The position numbers and the translations under genes were made by a program. Below, piece by piece: positions 57,881 to 60,086 of a stretch of DNA of 60,086 bases. Source of the DNA: Bacillota bacterium. Its GTDB lineage: Bacteria > Bacillota > Bacilli > Paenibacillales > Paenibacillaceae. Under the pieces are notes generated by a model. It searched no databases and was not told where the DNA came from. It worked only from the letters and a program-made list of their open reading frames with translations. Position 1 is the stretch's first letter, and every line of letters begins with the position of its first letter. The stretch is from the NCBI GenBank assembly GCA_023386495.1, contig JAEWJS010000103.1:1-60086 (forward strand). Direction: 5' to 3'.

Positions 57881-58771
57881 ATGAATAAAGCACTTCTGAA
57901 GGAAGAACGCAAGCATGGCGACCCCGCTTACCCGGTCAGCGTCTACCATATTACCTGCCCGCCTGAGGAACCGCTGCTCGATCTGCACTGGCATGACGAG
58001 CTGGAATTCCTGCTGGTAACCGAGGGACAAGCCGTGTTCCGCGTGGAGATGGCCGACTACACGGTACGGGCTGGCGAAGCGATCTTCGTGAACAGCGGCG
58101 AGCTGCATTCCGGCTACGTGCTCGGCGATGCTCCCTGCTCGTTCGCAGCCGTCGTCTTCCATGCGGACTTGCTCGGCAAGGGCATGATCGATCGGCTCCA
58201 TGACCAATATATCCTGCCACTTCTTCAGCGAAACATACGTCCGCCGGTACATTTGCACGCCGCGTACAATTCGGGACATGCCGGACTGCTGTCGCAGCTC
58301 AGCCTACTGTTCGAGTCGAATCGCAAGCGCGAGCTTGGGTACGAATTGTCGACCAAGGGATTGCTCTATTTAGCCATCGTCAACCTGCTCCAATCGGCCG
58401 ACCCGGTGCAGCATGACCAGCGCGGCGATTCGGGGCAACTCAGGACGGATCGGCTCAAGGCGGCGGTCGAATATATCGAGCAGCACTACACGGAACAGAT
58501 TCAGCTTCGGGAATTAGCGGAGCTCGTGTCGATGAGCGAATCGTACTTCTGCCGTTATTTCAAGCGCATCACGACGAAAAGCCCGATCGAATACATCAAT
58601 CACTACCGCATCCAACAAGCGGCGGCGATGCTTCGGCATACGGACAAGAAAATCATGGATGTCGCCCTCGACGTCGGCTTCAACAATTTGAGCTATTTCA
58701 ACGTCGTTTTTAAACAGCGTTTCAGTTGCTCACCGGCCGCGTACCGCAAGCGCGAGATGAGAATCGTCTAG
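57881..58771 (+). CDS. AraC-family transcriptional regulator
   Basis: 296-residue regulator. The N-terminal cupin sensor reads LLDLHWHDELEFLLVTEGQAV and GEAIFVNSGELHSGYV. The C-terminal AraC domain has two helix-turn-helix units (LRELAELVSMSESYFCRYFK and KKIMDVALDVGFNNLSYFN) and ends FSCSPAAYRK. It is divergent from the GH31 gene and likely responds to a sugar ligand to activate it and perhaps GH3. TTGGAGCG is about ten bases before the ATG. Confidence 0.94.
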   Translation: MNKALLKEERKHGDPAYPVSVYHITCPPEEPLLDLHWHDELEFLLVTEGQAVFRVEMADYTVRAGEAIFVNSGELHSGYVLGDAPCSFAAVVFHADLLGKGMIDRLHDQYILPLLQRNIRPPVHLHAAYNSGHAGLLSQLSLLFESNRKRELGYELSTKGLLYLAIVNLLQSADPVQHDQRGDSGQLRTDRLKAAVEYIEQHYTEQIQLRELAELVSMSESYFCRYFKRITTKSPIEYINHYRIQQAAAMLRHTDKKIMDVALDVGFNNLSYFNVVFKQRFSCSPAAYRKREMRIV

Positions 58772-58785
58772 CCGATCGGTGAGGG

Positions 58786-59223
58786 TTACGGTGTCTTTAA
58801 CCTATGATCGCTGTATAGCTGTTCCGGACCTACGAAGAACGTGTTAACGTCGATTCGTTCTGTACGACCCTCATGAAGCTTGATCGTTTTCGTTCCCATG
58901 GATTGGCCATGGATCATACCCGGATTGATTTCAATACGTTTTCCTAGCTCACCCTCATAATAAAAATTCATCCCGCCTGCAGTTGGAGGATTCGATGTCT
59001 GCAGCACGCCGGAGTCCGGGATCTTGTGCACGAATGCCTCGCCTTCTTTCGGCAGTGCCGGGCGGTTTACTTGATTGTATTGGATTTCCACCCATCCCGT
59101 GAACCCGCTCGGCAGCAAGTACACGTGACTCTTCTGCTTACTTATCCCTACCATTCCGAATGCAATTGCAACTACTGCTAGGACTGCAAACGCTGCCATA
59201 TAAATCTTGAACAACCGTTTCAT
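58786..59223 (-). CDS. small membrane-anchored protein, DUF6843-like
   Basis: 145-residue protein with an N-terminal membrane helix or signal (LFKIYMAAFAVLAVVAIAFG). An extracytoplasmic domain reads HVYLLPSGFTGWVEIQYNQ, PALPKEGEAFVHKIPDSGV then LQTSNPPTAGGMNFYYEG. This SGFTGWV...G-V-L-T-S pattern is typical of the DUF6843 family of unknown function. The start at 59223 follows GAGGCGATG. It ends 14 bases after the convergent AraC gene without a clear terminator. Confidence 0.78.
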   Translation of the reverse strand: MKRLFKIYMAAFAVLAVVAIAFGMVGISKQKSHVYLLPSGFTGWVEIQYNQVNRPALPKEGEAFVHKIPDSGVLQTSNPPTAGGMNFYYEGELGKRIEINPGMIHGQSMGTKTIKLHEGRTERIDVNTFFVGPEQLYSDHRLKTP

Positions 59224-59323
59224 GCTTTCATCGCCTCGGAAACTAGCTCGCGCCAATTCGCATTAGCACCCTAGCCTATTGTTTCCAAAAGCACTCGCAA
59301 CCACTCGCATTGGGGGGGAAACC

Positions 59324-59887
59324 ATGGAAATCATATTCATTCGGCATGGACACGGGGAACATCTCAACGACTATCCGAATCGGTTGAATACCCTGCATCC
59401 TAGTCTGACTCCATACGGCAAATTCCAAGTCGCTCAGCTGCGCGAAAATGTACGTATATCGTCCGAGGATTTGGTGCTCGTGAGTCCAACCAAGCGTACA
59501 ATCGAAACCGCATCTATCTTGCTTGATCGCTCGGACTTTACAATTACGCCTCTTGTTGGCCCGAGAATGTTCCCGCAGAACCCCGACTCCCCGTCCCTGG
59601 CTTGCGATCGCATCTTGACGAAAGCCGAAATCACGGACTTATATGGCAGCAATAACCTTGTGGACCTCGAATTGGACTGCTGGGAGGAAGGGATTAATCG
59701 AATCGATCAGGCTGTATTCGAGGGATATGCCAAGCAGCTAATCGATTGGATTGGAGTAAAATATGCGCGGGCATTTATCATTTCGCATGATGGTACCATC
59801 ACGAACTATCGGATCATGCTCGGAGAAGCCGGACTGACTAGGAATGATTTTCTCGGTGAGGCAGGCGTATACCGGATGGTCACGTAG
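59324..59887 (+). CDS. histidine phosphatase family protein
   Basis: 187-residue member of the phosphoglycerate mutase-like superfamily. The RHG motif is IIFIRHGHGEH (His8 is the phospho-acceptor); LVLVSPTKRTIETASILL follows, and the second catalytic His is in FIISHDGTITNYR. Substrate unknown. GGGGGGGAA (59311-59319) precedes ATG 59324; an in-frame start at 59279 lacks a site. Confidence 0.9.
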   Translation: MEIIFIRHGHGEHLNDYPNRLNTLHPSLTPYGKFQVAQLRENVRISSEDLVLVSPTKRTIETASILLDRSDFTITPLVGPRMFPQNPDSPSLACDRILTKAEITDLYGSNNLVDLELDCWEEGINRIDQAVFEGYAKQLIDWIGVKYARAFIISHDGTITNYRIMLGEAGLTRNDFLGEAGVYRMVT

Positions 59888-59970
59888 ATTCGCAGGCTGC
59901 CGCATTTCCCTCCGCCGCAATGACCACCAGCCATCGCGTACCCGCACTATTCCCATCCCTAAACATTCCT

Positions 59971-60086
59971 GTAGACGCTAATTTTTCGGCTTAGACAAAA
60001 ACAGGGGCGCCTCGTATGATGGGGGTGTGAGGGGTCTGCAACCCTAATACCCATCAGGAGGCGCTTACTATGAAGTCTAGCCGAAA
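59971..60086 (+). mobile_element. possible insertion sequence end with the first codons of its gene
   Basis: ATG 60070 (MKSSR...) opens a gene cut by the window edge. Its ribosome site GGAGG (60057-60061) is locked in a hairpin: GCGCCTC (60007-60013) against GAGGCGC (60058-60064), and TGATGGG (60017-60023) against CCCATCA (60050-60056). Sequestered start sites are common in transposase genes, so an IS end near 59971 (TAGACGCTAATTTTTC) is plausible. The protein itself is not visible. Confidence 0.35.

Overview
The window comes from a GC-rich Firmicute of the Paenibacillaceae (Paenibacillus or Cohnella type). Evidence: spore genes (gerM, spoVID-like, spoIIB-like), a T-box valine leader, the Bacillales order clpX-(ispG)-lonB-lonA-ysxC, hemA-hemX-hemC-hemB-hemL-spoVID, and valS-folC-(murC)-spoIIB-maf-radC, plus strong Shine-Dalgarno sites throughout. 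Most genes are ordinary core genes with high GC.

Layout. 1-5.9 kb: the 3' end of recQ, a small membrane protein, a KdgK-like sugar kinase, type 2 isopentenyl-diphosphate isomerase, a methyltransferase and an MBL-fold hydrolase. 5.94-10.1 kb: an AT-richer accessory stretch with a one-stop pseudogene, an SRPBCC/ArsR pair behind a promoter carrying three phased repeats, two VOC proteins, and an alpha/beta hydrolase behind a long structured leader ending in a terminator. 10.1-17.1 kb: pgpA-like, gerM-rph-rdgB, a methyltransferase, asnB and two small unknown genes. 17.1-18.5 kb: a YihY/BrkB membrane protein and a tRNA-Gly/tRNA-Arg operon. 18.6-29.2 kb: the protein-quality-control block tig-clpP-clpX-ispG-lonB-lonA-ysxC. 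29.3-30.7 kb: an unknown conserved gene and speD with a foldable leader. 30.9-41.9 kb: the haem/sirohaem cluster (hemA, hemX, sirC, hemC, cobA-hemD fusion, hemB, hemL) interrupted by an opposite-strand Crp-family regulator, then a pseudouridine synthase and a SpoVID-like coat protein. 42.1-51.4 kb: T-box-valS-folC-murC, the spoIIB-like gene, a DUF4321 protein, maf and radC. 51.9-59.9 kb: a catabolic block (GH3, GH31 alpha-xylosidase-like, AraC regulator) and two small genes. A possible insertion sequence starts at the right edge.

The most unusual signal is a repeat of about 140 bp present five times (41.95, 48.02, 51.37, 51.53 and 51.67 kb; the last three in tandem on the minus strand). The copies differ by compensatory changes in paired positions, so they look like a structured RNA family (or a structured mobile repeat). 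Copy 1 appears to be transcribed as the first part of the valS leader, directly before the T-box. I do not recognise this element. Second in interest is the leader at 8.83-9.17 kb: it has a tiny upstream ORF, a long hairpin whose loop-side segment can pair with the terminator arm, and a terminator just before a hydrolase gene. That is the architecture of antibiotic-inducible attenuation.
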